Below are positions 58,384 to 64,000 of a stretch of DNA of 64,000 nucleotides, piece by piece. How positions within the stretch are numbered: the stretch's first letter is position 1; the number at the start of each line of letters is the position of its first letter. The stretch is from Chitinophaga sp. (lineage in GTDB: Bacteria > Bacteroidota > Bacteroidia > Chitinophagales > Chitinophagaceae). The stretch lies in contig NZ_JAFAIX010000011.1 of assembly GCF_019236475.1 (NCBI RefSeq), positions 62,001 to 126,000 of the forward strand, written 5' to 3'. The notes beneath the pieces were generated by a model, which had not been told where the DNA came from, made no database searches, and saw nothing but the letters and a program-made list of their open reading frames with translations. The position numbers and the translations under genes were made by a program.

Positions 58384-59022
58384 TTAAGCTTCTACAGGCT
58401 CTTCAGTGAAGATTTTAGCAGCGCTTTCTGTGAATACCAGGAAGTTGCTATTCATGATATCATAAGTGTTGATATCACTCAGCATAGCTCCGTCCACAGT
58501 AGGAATGTTTCTTAAAGACAGGTAAACACTTTCGTTGTATTCAGGAGTGATAAACATAGTTTTCTTTCCTTCAACGTTGATGTTCAGGTTCTTTAAGATA
58601 CCAACGAATTCTTTTGTTTTTGGAGTCTGGATAGCCAGATCCTCAACAATGATGATGCTGTTTTCTTTAGCTTTAACTGACAGGGCAGAGATCTTAGCCA
58701 GATCTTTCACTTTTCTGTTCAGTTTAATAGCCCAAGAGTGAGGTTTTGGTCCGAAAATGGTACCACCACCTTTGTAGAGAGGGTTACGGATGTTACCTTT
58801 ACGAGCACCACCAGTACCTTTTTGTTTGTGCAGTTTACGGGAAGCACCTTTTACTTCAGCACGGGTTTTCACTTTGTGAGTACCTTGACGCTGAGCAGCC
58901 AGGTATTGTTTAACTGCCAGGTAGATTACGTGGTTGTTAGGCTCAACACCAAAAATCTCCTCAGGCAGATCAATAGATCTTCCTGTTTGCTTACCTTGTA
59001 TATTTAAGATATCGATCTTCAT
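58384..59022 (-). CDS. rplD: 50S ribosomal protein L4
   Basis: 212 residues. Conserved loop KTRAEVKGASRKLHKQKGTGGARKGNIRNPLYKGGGTIFGPKPHSW reaches the tunnel constriction. Start is one base after the rplC stop region, so translation is coupled. In E. coli L4 autoregulates the S10 operon. Confidence 0.97.
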   Translation of the reverse strand: MKIDILNIQGKQTGRSIDLPEEIFGVEPNNHVIYLAVKQYLAAQRQGTHKVKTRAEVKGASRKLHKQKGTGGARKGNIRNPLYKGGGTIFGPKPHSWAIKLNRKVKDLAKISALSVKAKENSIIIVEDLAIQTPKTKEFVGILKNLNINVEGKKTMFITPEYNESVYLSLRNIPTVDGAMLSDINTYDIMNSNFLVFTESAAKIFTEEPVEA

Positions 59023-59023
59023 G

Positions 59024-59641
59024 TTACTTCTGGATTAAAACGATTGAACCATTGTGGCCGGGAACGGAACCACTTACCAGGATATAATTCTTTTCAGGGA
59101 AAATTTTCAGAACTTTCAGGCCTTTCACTTTCACTCTTTCATTACCTGTCTGACCTGCCATTCTCATACCCTTGAAAACGCGGGAAGGATAAGAAGATCC
59201 ACCAACGGAACCAGGAGCTCTGGATCTGTCGTGCTGACCGTGGGTAGCTTCACCCACACCGCTAAATCCGTGGCGTTTAACAACACCCTGGAAACCTTTA
59301 CCTTTAGAAGTACCTACAACGTCAACTAATTCACCTTCTGTGAAGATATCACAGGTGATAGTTTCGCCGAGGGCTTTCTGTACATCGTGGTTGCGGAATT
59401 CTTTTACAAAACGTTTGGGAGAGGTGTTTGCTTTCGCGAAGTGACTCAATTCAGCTTTTGTAGTGTGTTTCTCTTTCTTATCTCCGAAAGAAACCTGAAT
59501 TGCATTGTAACCGTCTGATTCCAGGTTTTTTACCTGTGTTACAACATTGGGACCAGCTTCGATAATGGTGCAAGCAGTTTGCTTACCATTCTCCTCGAAG
59601 ATACTGGTCATACCAATTTTTTTACCAATAATACCTTTCAT
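59024..59641 (-). CDS. rplC: 50S ribosomal protein L3
   Basis: 205 residues. [36 protein letters not shown] start, and the central [51 protein letters not shown] finger approaching the peptidyl-transferase centre. Upstream spacer (59642-59834) has a hairpin CTGGGGGAT/ATCCCCAG near 59665-59690. Confidence 0.97.
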   Translation of the reverse strand: MKGIIGKKIGMTSIFEENGKQTACTIIEAGPNVVTQVKNLESDGYNAIQVSFGDKKEKHTTKAELSHFAKANTSPKRFVKEFRNHDVQKALGETITCDIFTEGELVDVVGTSKGKGFQGVVKRHGFSGVGEATHGQHDRSRAPGSVGGSSYPSRVFKGMRMAGQTGNERVKVKGLKVLKIFPEKNYILVSGSVPGHNGSIVLIQK

Positions 59642-59662
59642 TTTTATATGATTTTACCCAGC

Positions 59663-59690
59663 GCCTGGGGGATTTCTAGCTATCCCCAGG
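59663..59690 (-). promoter_or_regulatory. Stem-loop between rpsJ and rplC
   Basis: CTGGGGGAT with ATCCCCAG around 59666-59690, in a 193-base spacer that also has GC-rich palindromes (GGGCGGCCGCCCA near 59716). Candidate leader for rplC-rplD regulation. Confidence 0.5.
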
Positions 59691-59834
59691 ATGGGCGGTT
59701 TAAATACATTTATTGGGCGGCCGCCCAGAAGGCGCGACCTATGTCAATTATGTTAAAATTGTTACTCACTGCTAATCAGCAGAGTAACCATAAATCAATT
59801 AAAGGCGGGCCTTTTGCCCAGCCTTGCTGTTGTC

Positions 59835-60140
59835 CTATGCTTTAATTTCAACTTCAACACCGGAAGGTAAATCCAGTTTGCTGAGCGCATCTACAGTTCT
59901 AGAAGAAGAGGTGTAGATATCCAGTAAACGCTTGTGTGTGCACAACTGGAATTGCTCGCGCGCTTTCTTATTTACGTGCGGGCTACGCAGCACTGTAAAA
60001 ATTTTCTTCTCTGTTGGTAAAGGAATTGGACCTGTTACCACGGCGCCCGTGTTACGCACGGTTTTAACGATCTTCTCAGCAGATTTATCTACCAGGTTAT
60101 GATCGTAGGACTTCAGCTTGATTCTTATTCTCTGAGACAT
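59835..60140 (-). CDS. rpsJ: 30S ribosomal protein S10
   Basis: 101 residues from ATG 60140 ([21 protein letters not shown]); an in-frame TTG two codons upstream was not used. [54 protein letters not shown] completes S10. First gene of the cluster; the str-operon genes (rpsL, rpsG, fusA) that often precede it in this phylum are not here. Confidence 0.97.
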   Translation of the reverse strand: MSQRIRIKLKSYDHNLVDKSAEKIVKTVRNTGAVVTGPIPLPTEKKIFTVLRSPHVNKKAREQFQLCTHKRLLDIYTSSSRTVDALSKLDLPSGVEVEIKA

Positions 60141-60186
60141 ATGCAATGAACTTCTCTTTGTTTTTTCCCTTTACAATTTGGGAGGG

Positions 60187-60217
60187 CAAAGGTAATCCTT
60201 TCTTTTTATTTGGCAAA
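60187..60217 (-). promoter_or_regulatory. Main promoter of the S10-spc-alpha cluster
   Basis: On the minus strand TTTG (plus 60214-60217), 19 bp, then TACCTTTG (plus 60187-60194): both consensus elements of the Bacteroidota primary promoter at ideal spacing, 47 bases before the rpsJ ATG. Confidence 0.75.
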
Positions 60218-60433
60218 TAATTCTCCGGAAAAAAATATAAGATGACTGACAAAAGACATGCTTTGGCAGCGCAGCAGGTGGGGTTATTAGGTTTTTCTCC
60301 GCATGATGAGGCCGATAGAAAGCATTCATTTTGTGTTGCTTAGGCCTTATGTTTTGTTAACATGCTGGGTTGACAAATATATATAAACCTCCCACAGAAA
60401 ACCAAAAATATTTTTCCCAATCCCAAAAAAATT

Positions 60434-60468
60434 CCAAAAAATAAGGGCTGCCCCTCAGAGCAGCCCTT
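60434..60468 (-). terminator. Terminator of peptide unit B
   Basis: Stem AAGGGCTGC (60443-60451) / GCAGCCCTT (60460-60468) followed on the minus strand by ATTTTTTGG; 40 bases past the stop of the 28-residue peptide. The gap 60218-60433 between this and rpsJ holds no gene. Confidence 0.85.
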
Positions 60469-60507
60469 TGGAATAACCAGAGCAAAAAATCAGCCTATGG
60501 CTACCTC

Positions 60508-60594
60508 TTACAGAGGCAGACCACCACCGATACCGCCCAGTAATGAGTTTACTAATCCTAAGATCAGTGACAGCAGTTGATTCAGTAATGCCAT
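60508..60594 (-). CDS. Small hydrophobic peptide 1 (28 residues)
   Basis: ATG at 60594, TAA at 60508. It begins MALLNQLLSLILGLVNSLLG and ends in a glycine-rich tail (GIGGGLPL). No charged residues, no signal peptide; it could form a membrane-active helix. The first 21 residues match peptide 2 at 12 positions, including LNQLL and SLLGG. Preceded by a conserved leader ending 24 nt before the ATG and followed by its own terminator. Possible roles are bacteriocin-like peptide, toxin of a type I system, or signal; none is shown. Confidence 0.6.
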   Translation of the reverse strand: MALLNQLLSLILGLVNSLLGGIGGGLPL

Positions 60595-60618
60595 AAAAGA
60601 AGGTTTTAATAGGTAATC

Positions 60619-60660
60619 GCCTACTCTCTTTATTTACCCGGTTTTCGGCTTCGCCAGGGG
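60619..60660 (-). promoter_or_regulatory. Conserved leader motif, unit 1
   Basis: Minus strand: CCTGG-CGAA-GCCGAAAA-CCGGG then AGAGTAGGC after a longer (11-nt) spacer than in the other units. CCTGG can pair with CCGGG, and GCC with the final GGC. Confidence 0.6.
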
Positions 60661-60712
60661 TAACTTTCTTACCAGGCCCCGAAAATAAACGCATTCCACC
60701 ACTTAACAGCCA

Positions 60713-60754
60713 TTCATTTTGTTCATTTACACCATCCTGTTCATTTCATTCATT
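60713..60754 (-). promoter_or_regulatory. TTCATT direct repeats upstream of peptide unit B
   Basis: TTCATT-TTG-TTCATT (60713-60727) and TTCATT-TCA-TTCATT (60740-60754), 9-bp period. The 16 bases from 60713 equal those at 23168 upstream of the response regulator. A weak minus-7 candidate TATTTTCG (minus strand, plus 60680-60687) lies 25 bp downstream. Confidence 0.55.
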
Positions 60755-60821
60755 CCGCTACAGTAAAGGCTTTCACGCCCATTATATATCTAAAAAAATT
60801 AATTCAGTAAGCAATCCTAAT

Positions 60822-60851
60822 AAAAAAACCGCTGCGTTTATCACACAGCGG
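60822..60851 (-). terminator. Terminator of peptide unit A
   Basis: CCGCTG/CAGCGG stem (60829-60834, 60846-60851) with seven T after it on the minus strand, 60 bases past the stop of peptide 2. Confidence 0.85.
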
Positions 60852-60909
60852 CCAATCGATTTGGAAAGGGAATATTATTGCACCTAACTAATTCCCTTTT
60901 AGGGGACAC

Positions 60910-60978
60910 TTACAGTCCACCCAGTAATGACTTGAGCAGAGCAATCAGTTGTTGCAGTAATTGATTCAGAGCACTCAT
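60910..60978 (-). CDS. Small amphipathic peptide 2 (22 residues)
   Basis: ATG 60978, TAA 60910. Begins MSALNQLLQQLIALLKSLLG and ends GL: one Lys, two Gln in the polar face, otherwise Leu/Ile. Very similar to peptide 1 (LNQLL, SLLGG). An ATG at 60992 in another frame would give an unrelated 31-residue sequence and is rejected because only this frame gives the shared pattern and the 23-nt leader spacing. Confidence 0.6.
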   Translation of the reverse strand: MSALNQLLQQLIALLKSLLGGL

Positions 60979-61001
60979 TGGTAGTGAATTTCATAGTGAT
61001 T

Positions 61002-61039
61002 GCCTACTCTATTCCGGGTTTTCGGCTAAACCCCTAGGG
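61002..61039 (-). promoter_or_regulatory. Conserved leader motif, unit 2
   Basis: Minus strand GGGG-TTTA-GCCGAAAA-CCCGGAAT-AGAGTAGGC; GGG can pair with CCC. It begins 4 bases after the stop of peptide 3. Confidence 0.65.
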
Positions 61040-61042
61040 ATG

Positions 61043-61165
61043 TTAATTGCAACCTCTGCCACAACCTCCATCACCACCTCCACAAAAACTTGCAAGCCAT
61101 GCAAACAAGCATTTTAAGAGATCACACAGTGATCCTCCATTAGCGTCAATAGAATCCTGGAACAT
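61043..61165 (-). CDS. Small Cys/Gly-rich peptide 3 (40 residues)
   Basis: ATG 61165, TAA 61043. N-terminal half acidic to neutral (MFQDSIDANGGSLCDLLKC), a hydrophobic centre (LFAWLASF) and a Gly/Cys-rich end (CGGGDGGCGRGCN). Five cysteines: 14, 19, 28, 35, 39. The layout resembles precursors of ribosomally made modified peptides or a small metal-binding peptide, but no modification enzyme is encoded nearby. It is the odd member of the array yet has the standard leader 22 nt upstream. Confidence 0.55.
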   Translation of the reverse strand: MFQDSIDANGGSLCDLLKCLFAWLASFCGGGDGGCGRGCN

Positions 61166-61187
61166 AATAAAAGGTTTTTAAACTTAT

Positions 61188-61221
61188 GCCTACTCTAGTA
61201 AGGGTTTTCGGCGTTTCCCTG
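61188..61221 (-). promoter_or_regulatory. Conserved leader motif, unit 3
   Basis: Minus strand AGGG-AAAC-GCCGAAAA-CCCT-TACT-AGAGTAGGC; AGGG/CCCT pairing. Confidence 0.65.
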
Positions 61222-61342
61222 CTAAAATAAAGCAGCTAGTCTTTCAACAAGCCACATAGCATTTTTCAGCAACTCAGTTATAATGTCCAGAATAATATCA
61301 CTGCGGAATAAAGGCTGCGCAGTTTAGCAACAACATGTTCAT
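61222..61342 (-). pseudogene. Peptide locus 4, apparently disrupted
   Basis: ATG 61342 gives only 14 codons (MNMLLLNCAAFIPQ, stop 61298). In another frame an open stretch down to TAG 61222 encodes SDIILDIITELLKNAMW then LVERLAALF, an amphipathic sequence like its neighbours, but it has no ATG in the right place. One frameshift would join the two. The leader here ends 9 nt before the ATG, unlike the 22-25 nt elsewhere. Either a decayed copy or a very short peptide. Confidence 0.4.
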
Positions 61343-61351
61343 TTTTATTTT

Positions 61352-61390
61352 GCCTACTCTATTCCCTGGTTTTCGGCAATACCCCAGCAG
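61352..61390 (-). promoter_or_regulatory. Conserved leader motif, unit 4
   Basis: Minus strand CTGG-GGTATT-GCCGAAAA-CCAG-GGAAT-AGAGTAGGC; CTGG/CCAG pairing. Confidence 0.65.
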
Positions 61391-61394
61391 GAAG

Positions 61395-61469
61395 TCATAT
61401 TCCTCCTAAAGCTGATAACAGCGATGCCAGTAAACCCTTTAAAAAGGCTTGTAATGCATTCAAGATCAT
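61395..61469 (-). CDS. Small amphipathic peptide 5 (24 residues)
   Basis: ATG 61469, TGA 61395. MILNALQAFLKGLLASLLSA then LGGI: one Lys, Leu/Ala-rich, ends in a Gly-Gly-Ile like the LLGG ends of peptides 1 and 2. Its leader is the most degenerate of the six but keeps the 24-nt distance. Confidence 0.6.
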   Translation of the reverse strand: MILNALQAFLKGLLASLLSALGGI

Positions 61470-61493
61470 TGTGTTAAAATACTTTTTTTGTTT

Positions 61494-61528
61494 GCGCCTT
61501 CTTTTTCAGGGTTTTGACATAATCCTGG
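61494..61528 (-). promoter_or_regulatory. Degenerate leader motif, unit 5
   Basis: Minus strand CAGG-ATTAT-GTCAAAAC-CCTG-AAAAAGAAGGCGC: GCCGAAAA became GTCAAAA and AGAGTAGGC became AGAAGGCGC, yet CAGG/CCTG pairing is kept. Confidence 0.5.
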
Positions 61529-61565
61529 TAATTGACAGGCTGTCCTTTTGACAACCTAACTTATC

Positions 61566-61631
61566 TTACCAAGCAGATGCAGTAACAGTGTTCACAAATT
61601 TGATCACTGCAAAAAGGATTGTACTTAACAT
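61566..61631 (-). CDS. Small hydrophobic peptide 6 (21 residues)
   Basis: ATG 61631, TAA 61566. MLSTILFAVIKFVNTVTASA followed by Trp: one Lys, beta-branched and aromatic residues, less Leu-rich than peptides 1, 2 and 5. First gene of unit A; its leader ends 25 nt upstream. Confidence 0.5.
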   Translation of the reverse strand: MLSTILFAVIKFVNTVTASAW

Positions 61632-61656
61632 AGTAACAACAATTTTAGTTATCCGA

Positions 61657-61690
61657 GCCTACTCTTTTCTTGGTTTTCGGCAATCCCATG
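61657..61690 (-). promoter_or_regulatory. Conserved leader motif, unit 6
   Basis: Minus strand TGGG-ATT-GCCGAAAA-CCA-AGAAA-AGAGTAGGC; TGG/CCA pairing. A weak minus-7 candidate TACTTTAG (plus 61716-61723) lies upstream. Confidence 0.6.
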
Positions 61691-61744
61691 CAAGACTTCT
61701 TTCAAGCCTATTTCGCTAAAGTACATGGTGATAGCGACATTCCA

Positions 61745-61791
61745 TTCATTCAGTATATTCATTATTTAATCACTTGTTCATTCTGTTCATT
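61745..61791 (-). promoter_or_regulatory. TTCATT direct repeats upstream of peptide unit A
   Basis: TTCATT at 61745 and 61758, then TTCATT-CTG-TTCATT at 61777-61791 (one base different from the boxes at 23168 and 60713). The near edge is about 21 bp from the minus-7 candidate, comparable to unit B. Confidence 0.5.
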
Positions 61792-61820
61792 CCTTATCCA
61801 GTAAGGATTCCTAAACAAAA

Positions 61821-61849
61821 TGATCCTGAAGGTTTTCTTCAGGATCATC
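61821..61849 (-). terminator. Terminator of the outer-membrane barrel gene
   Basis: GATCCTGAA / TTCAGGATC stem followed on the minus strand by ATTTTG; it isolates the peptide array from the upstream gene. Confidence 0.85.
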
Positions 61850-61870
61850 TCAATATAACAGACTAAACCA

Positions 61871-62470
61871 TTATTTTTTGTTACGTTCTTCTCTGTACAA
61901 TTGCTTTGCTTTTGCAGTAGGCAGATAAATCTGGAAACCTATTCCCAGGCTCAACCTGTTTGCTGTAGTAGAATTACCACCACCCACAGTTAGATCATAC
62001 TTGAATAAACCTTCCAAACCTACATTTGGGGTAATAAAATAAGAGATACCAGGTCCGATACCTACGTTAAAACCATTGGTAGTAGTTCCATTTGCTGGGT
62101 TACGCCCTGCAAAACCAGCATTCGCTTCTGCGAAGAACCGTACACGCTTAGAAAACTCCAACTTACGAATGTTCTTATCTTCCACGTAATAACGGGCAAA
62201 AGCACCTACCCCGTAACTTACATCTGATCCAGCTCCCTTCGAGGTCTGCAACCCAAAATTTGCATATCCCCCAATAGCCAGCCCATCCTTGATAAACCAA
62301 CCAATCTTAGGATCCAACACAAAATTGAAGGTCGTACTGGAATTCTGAAACACTACGGCCATATTGGTAATATCTGAGCCTATCATGAGATTTCCTTTCT
62401 GAATCTGAGCACTGGCACTACCTAAAATCAGGGTAAAAAATACAAGGGTTAAGAGACGAATTTTTTTCAT
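61871..62470 (-). CDS. Outer-membrane beta-barrel protein (OmpA/OmpX-like)
   Basis: 199 residues. Signal peptide RLLTLVFFTLILGSASA, cleavage before QIQKG. The mature part has eight or so amphipathic strands with GIGPGISYFITPNVGLEGLFKYDL and a last strand RLSLGIGFQIYL, typical of the outer-membrane beta-barrel domain families of Bacteroidota. A short basic tail (AKAKQLYREERNKK) follows the barrel. Function unknown. The 269-base gap upstream (62471-62739) holds no gene. Confidence 0.8.
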   Translation of the reverse strand: MKKIRLLTLVFFTLILGSASAQIQKGNLMIGSDITNMAVVFQNSSTTFNFVLDPKIGWFIKDGLAIGGYANFGLQTSKGAGSDVSYGVGAFARYYVEDKNIRKLEFSKRVRFFAEANAGFAGRNPANGTTTNGFNVGIGPGISYFITPNVGLEGLFKYDLTVGGGNSTTANRLSLGIGFQIYLPTAKAKQLYREERNKK

Positions 62471-62739
62471 AGTCTAAATTTTAATTATTGAATGTCATGC
62501 TGACTGTTAAAGACGATGGAATCTATTCGCAGGTGGGATTAAATAAGATAGGCGCTCATAGTCTCTCTTCACAGGATCTGCCAATACAGTATGAATGATA
62601 ACATCTACCAGCTAAACACTGTACTTCAGATAGTACAATACCAGCAGTAAAGCGGTTGTTTTCAGCTACTTACCGTCAATAACAGTTTTTACATTCAGGT
62701 TGTTGAATGAATGACCAAGAAAATTATTAGAAAATGAAA

Positions 62740-63510
62740 TCAGGAGGGAAGGATGTCTGCATGCGCACAAAACTTCCCTTTCTTTTGTAAAAAGGCGAGG
62801 AATCCTTCCAGTTTGCGGCACATCTTTTCTCCACTTACGCGGCTGATATAACCCGGTAAATTGTAACCCTGAAGGTCTGTGAGCTCCCAGGGATGGAAAT
62901 AAAAGGAGAGATAAGGGTCTTTTTTCAGGATTTGGCGACTAAAATGCCTAGTCAGCCATAAAGGGGCATTCTTGACACTGAGCCAGAATATGGGATAACG
63001 CACCATCGGCGATACAGAACTGGGAATAATCCAGAGATTATCCTTGCGGAACATCGTTCTAGGGAGATGCCAGTTATTGTATCGGCCGGGTAACCAAGTG
63101 GGGTTTACAGAAGAATCATATTGATAACCAGCCTTTTGCAGTGCCTCCATATTCACCTCTCTTAAACGAGGCATACGGAAACCTTTTACCTGCTGCCCAC
63201 TAATTTCCTGTAAGGCAAGGCGAGACCCTTCCAGGTCTGCATCGGTAAAACTACTGTGATAATAAGCATGGGAAGCGACCTCATGACGTGCGGCAATACG
63301 ACGAATCAGTTCAGGATAATGCTGTGCCCAGTAGGCAGTGATGAAGAAGGTAGCACGGACATTATATTTTTCAAAAATATCCAGTGTTGTTTGCAACCCA
63401 CGACGAGAGACTTCAAGTTTGTCTTGCAGGGAAACTTGTCGCCCAAATTCTTCGGGTATATCAAACTCTTCCACATCTACACTAATCAATATCCTTTTCT
63501 GTTGGCTCAT
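62740..63510 (-). CDS. Polysaccharide deacetylase (NodB-like)
   Basis: 256 residues, carbohydrate esterase 4 type. Metal and catalytic motifs: SVDVEE with D12, and SHAYYH with H81 and H85 (HxxxH), then FRMPR (111-115). ATFFITAYWAQHYPELIRRIAARHEVASH is the NodB core; near the C-terminus SFYFHPWEL supplies the last His. It removes acetyl groups from a glycan, in cell wall or exopolysaccharide synthesis. It lies 24 bases downstream of a glycosyltransferase gene on the same strand. Confidence 0.9.
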   Translation of the reverse strand: MSQQKRILISVDVEEFDIPEEFGRQVSLQDKLEVSRRGLQTTLDIFEKYNVRATFFITAYWAQHYPELIRRIAARHEVASHAYYHSSFTDADLEGSRLALQEISGQQVKGFRMPRLREVNMEALQKAGYQYDSSVNPTWLPGRYNNWHLPRTMFRKDNLWIIPSSVSPMVRYPIFWLSVKNAPLWLTRHFSRQILKKDPYLSFYFHPWELTDLQGYNLPGYISRVSGEKMCRKLEGFLAFLQKKGKFCAHADILPS

Positions 63511-63534
63511 ATTAATTTCCGCTATACTATATGG

Positions 63535-64000
63535 CTAGGCGCCTTTGATAATCTGGAGGTAATTTTTCAGTTCTTTCAGCAACAATTTGAAGCGGAAAGC
63601 AGAAAAAGTGATACCTGGACGGCAGAATACAGGCACGGTACCGATTTTAAGGCGGTTACGTTTTCCTGCTTTATACATAAATTGGCTGTCGTACAGGAAA
63701 CCATCGATGGTAGTACTCAGGAGAATATCGCGGCCCAACATATTAAAACCTTTGAGGCCAGCCTGCGCATCGCTCACTTTCATTCTGAGAATGAATTTAT
63801 TCATCGCACGGTTGATACGCGTGATGATGCGACGTTTGCGCGGCAGTTCACGCAGGTACGCGTCTCCCCTTTCTCCTGCTACAACATCTGCACCATGTTG
63901 TAGGGAATCATACACTGACCTGATGGCAGGAATGCCAAAAGGGAAATCCAAGTCTGTATACACTTGATAAGCATGTTGAGAGCGTTTCACGCCTTCTCTA
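63535..64000 (-). CDS. Glycosyltransferase family 2, C-terminal part
   Basis: The gene runs off the window at 64000; 154 residues are visible, and the N-terminal nucleotide-binding half is missing. REGVKRSQHAYQVYTDLDFPFGIPAI contains the D-x-D strand (TDLD) of GT-A enzymes, and DAQAGLKGFNMLGRDIL is the acceptor-binding motif of dolichyl-phosphate-mannose-like GT2 enzymes. Followed directly by the deacetylase, so both probably act on the same surface glycan. A GTG at 63990 in frame is not the start. Confidence 0.85.
   Translation of the reverse strand, partial: REGVKRSQHAYQVYTDLDFPFGIPAIRSVYDSLQHGADVVAGERGDAYLRELPRKRRIITRINRAMNKFILRMKVSDAQAGLKGFNMLGRDILLSTTIDGFLYDSQFMYKAGKRNRLKIGTVPVFCRPGITFSAFRFKLLLKELKNYLQIIKGA

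Noticed and set aside
60455..60694. 79-codon minus-strand ORF across peptide 1 and its leader
   Set aside because: It overlaps the leader motif and terminator in a frame with no recognisable protein features; the 28-codon ORF in the other frame matches peptide 2.
60899..60992. 31-codon ORF starting MKFTTNECSES after leader 2
   Set aside because: Its start is nearer the leader (9 nt) and it resembles nothing in the array; the overlapping 22-codon frame shares LNQLL and SLLGG with peptide 1.
60619..61690. Leaders as integron attC sites or CRISPR-like repeats
   Set aside because: Ends GCCTAC/GGTTTTCGGC are not the inverted attC core sites, no integrase is present, spacing is irregular and the intervals contain ORFs.

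Overview
This window comes from a Bacteroidota chromosome, most likely Chitinophaga or a close relative. The evidence is a FecI-type sigma, FecR, STN-SusC and SusD cluster, several lipoproteins and TonB-dependent receptors, a type III glutamine synthetase, a fused E1 alpha/beta 2-oxoacid dehydrogenase, zinc-free S14 and L36, and recurrent TAnnTTTG minus-7 promoter boxes with almost no Shine-Dalgarno sequences. No tRNA, rRNA or CRISPR array was recognised.

Layout. 1-4250: end of a TonB-dependent receptor, a Fic AMPylase, and an AraC regulator plus membrane protein bounded by inverted copies of one 40-bp hairpin. 4272-13531: purL, glutamine synthetase III, a lipoprotein, a small helical secreted protein, and the efp-accB-accC operon on the minus strand. 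13672-21919: a thioredoxin-like protein, malate dehydrogenase, MarR regulator, MFS, DedA, dicarboxylate symporter, amino acid permease and YebC. 21920-24954: a 124-bp tandem repeat, an orphan OmpR-type response regulator, a 2-hydroxyacid dehydrogenase and two small genes. 25064-35665: fecI-fecR-susC-susD, then a secreted HExxH metalloprotease with C-terminal repeats and a DUF3472-like lipoprotein, which looks like a nutrient-scavenging locus. 35933-43163: fused E1, a DUF1573 protein, an aminotransferase, a gene-free hairpin-rich stretch with two related putative small RNAs, carA with a leader terminator, and a zinc-ribbon membrane protein.

43355-60217 is one long minus-strand S10-spc-alpha ribosomal cluster (rpsJ to rplQ, with secY, map, infA, rpmJ and rpoA). 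Many of its spacers hold a stem-loop. Promoters are visible before rpsJ, rplX and infA.

The most unusual part is 60434-61791. Here the minus strand carries an array of about six tiny genes (21-40 codons) for short hydrophobic or amphipathic peptides, one of them Cys/Gly-rich. Each is preceded by a conserved leader (GCCGAAAACC, a short spacer, AGAGTAGGC). In five of six units the leader ends 22-25 nt before the ATG. The array forms two units, each with a terminator and each preceded by direct repeats of TTCATT. The same 16-mer repeat box lies upstream of the orphan response regulator at 23 kb, which suggests, without proving, that this regulator controls the peptides. Beyond the array are an outer-membrane barrel protein, a polysaccharide deacetylase and the end of a glycosyltransferase.
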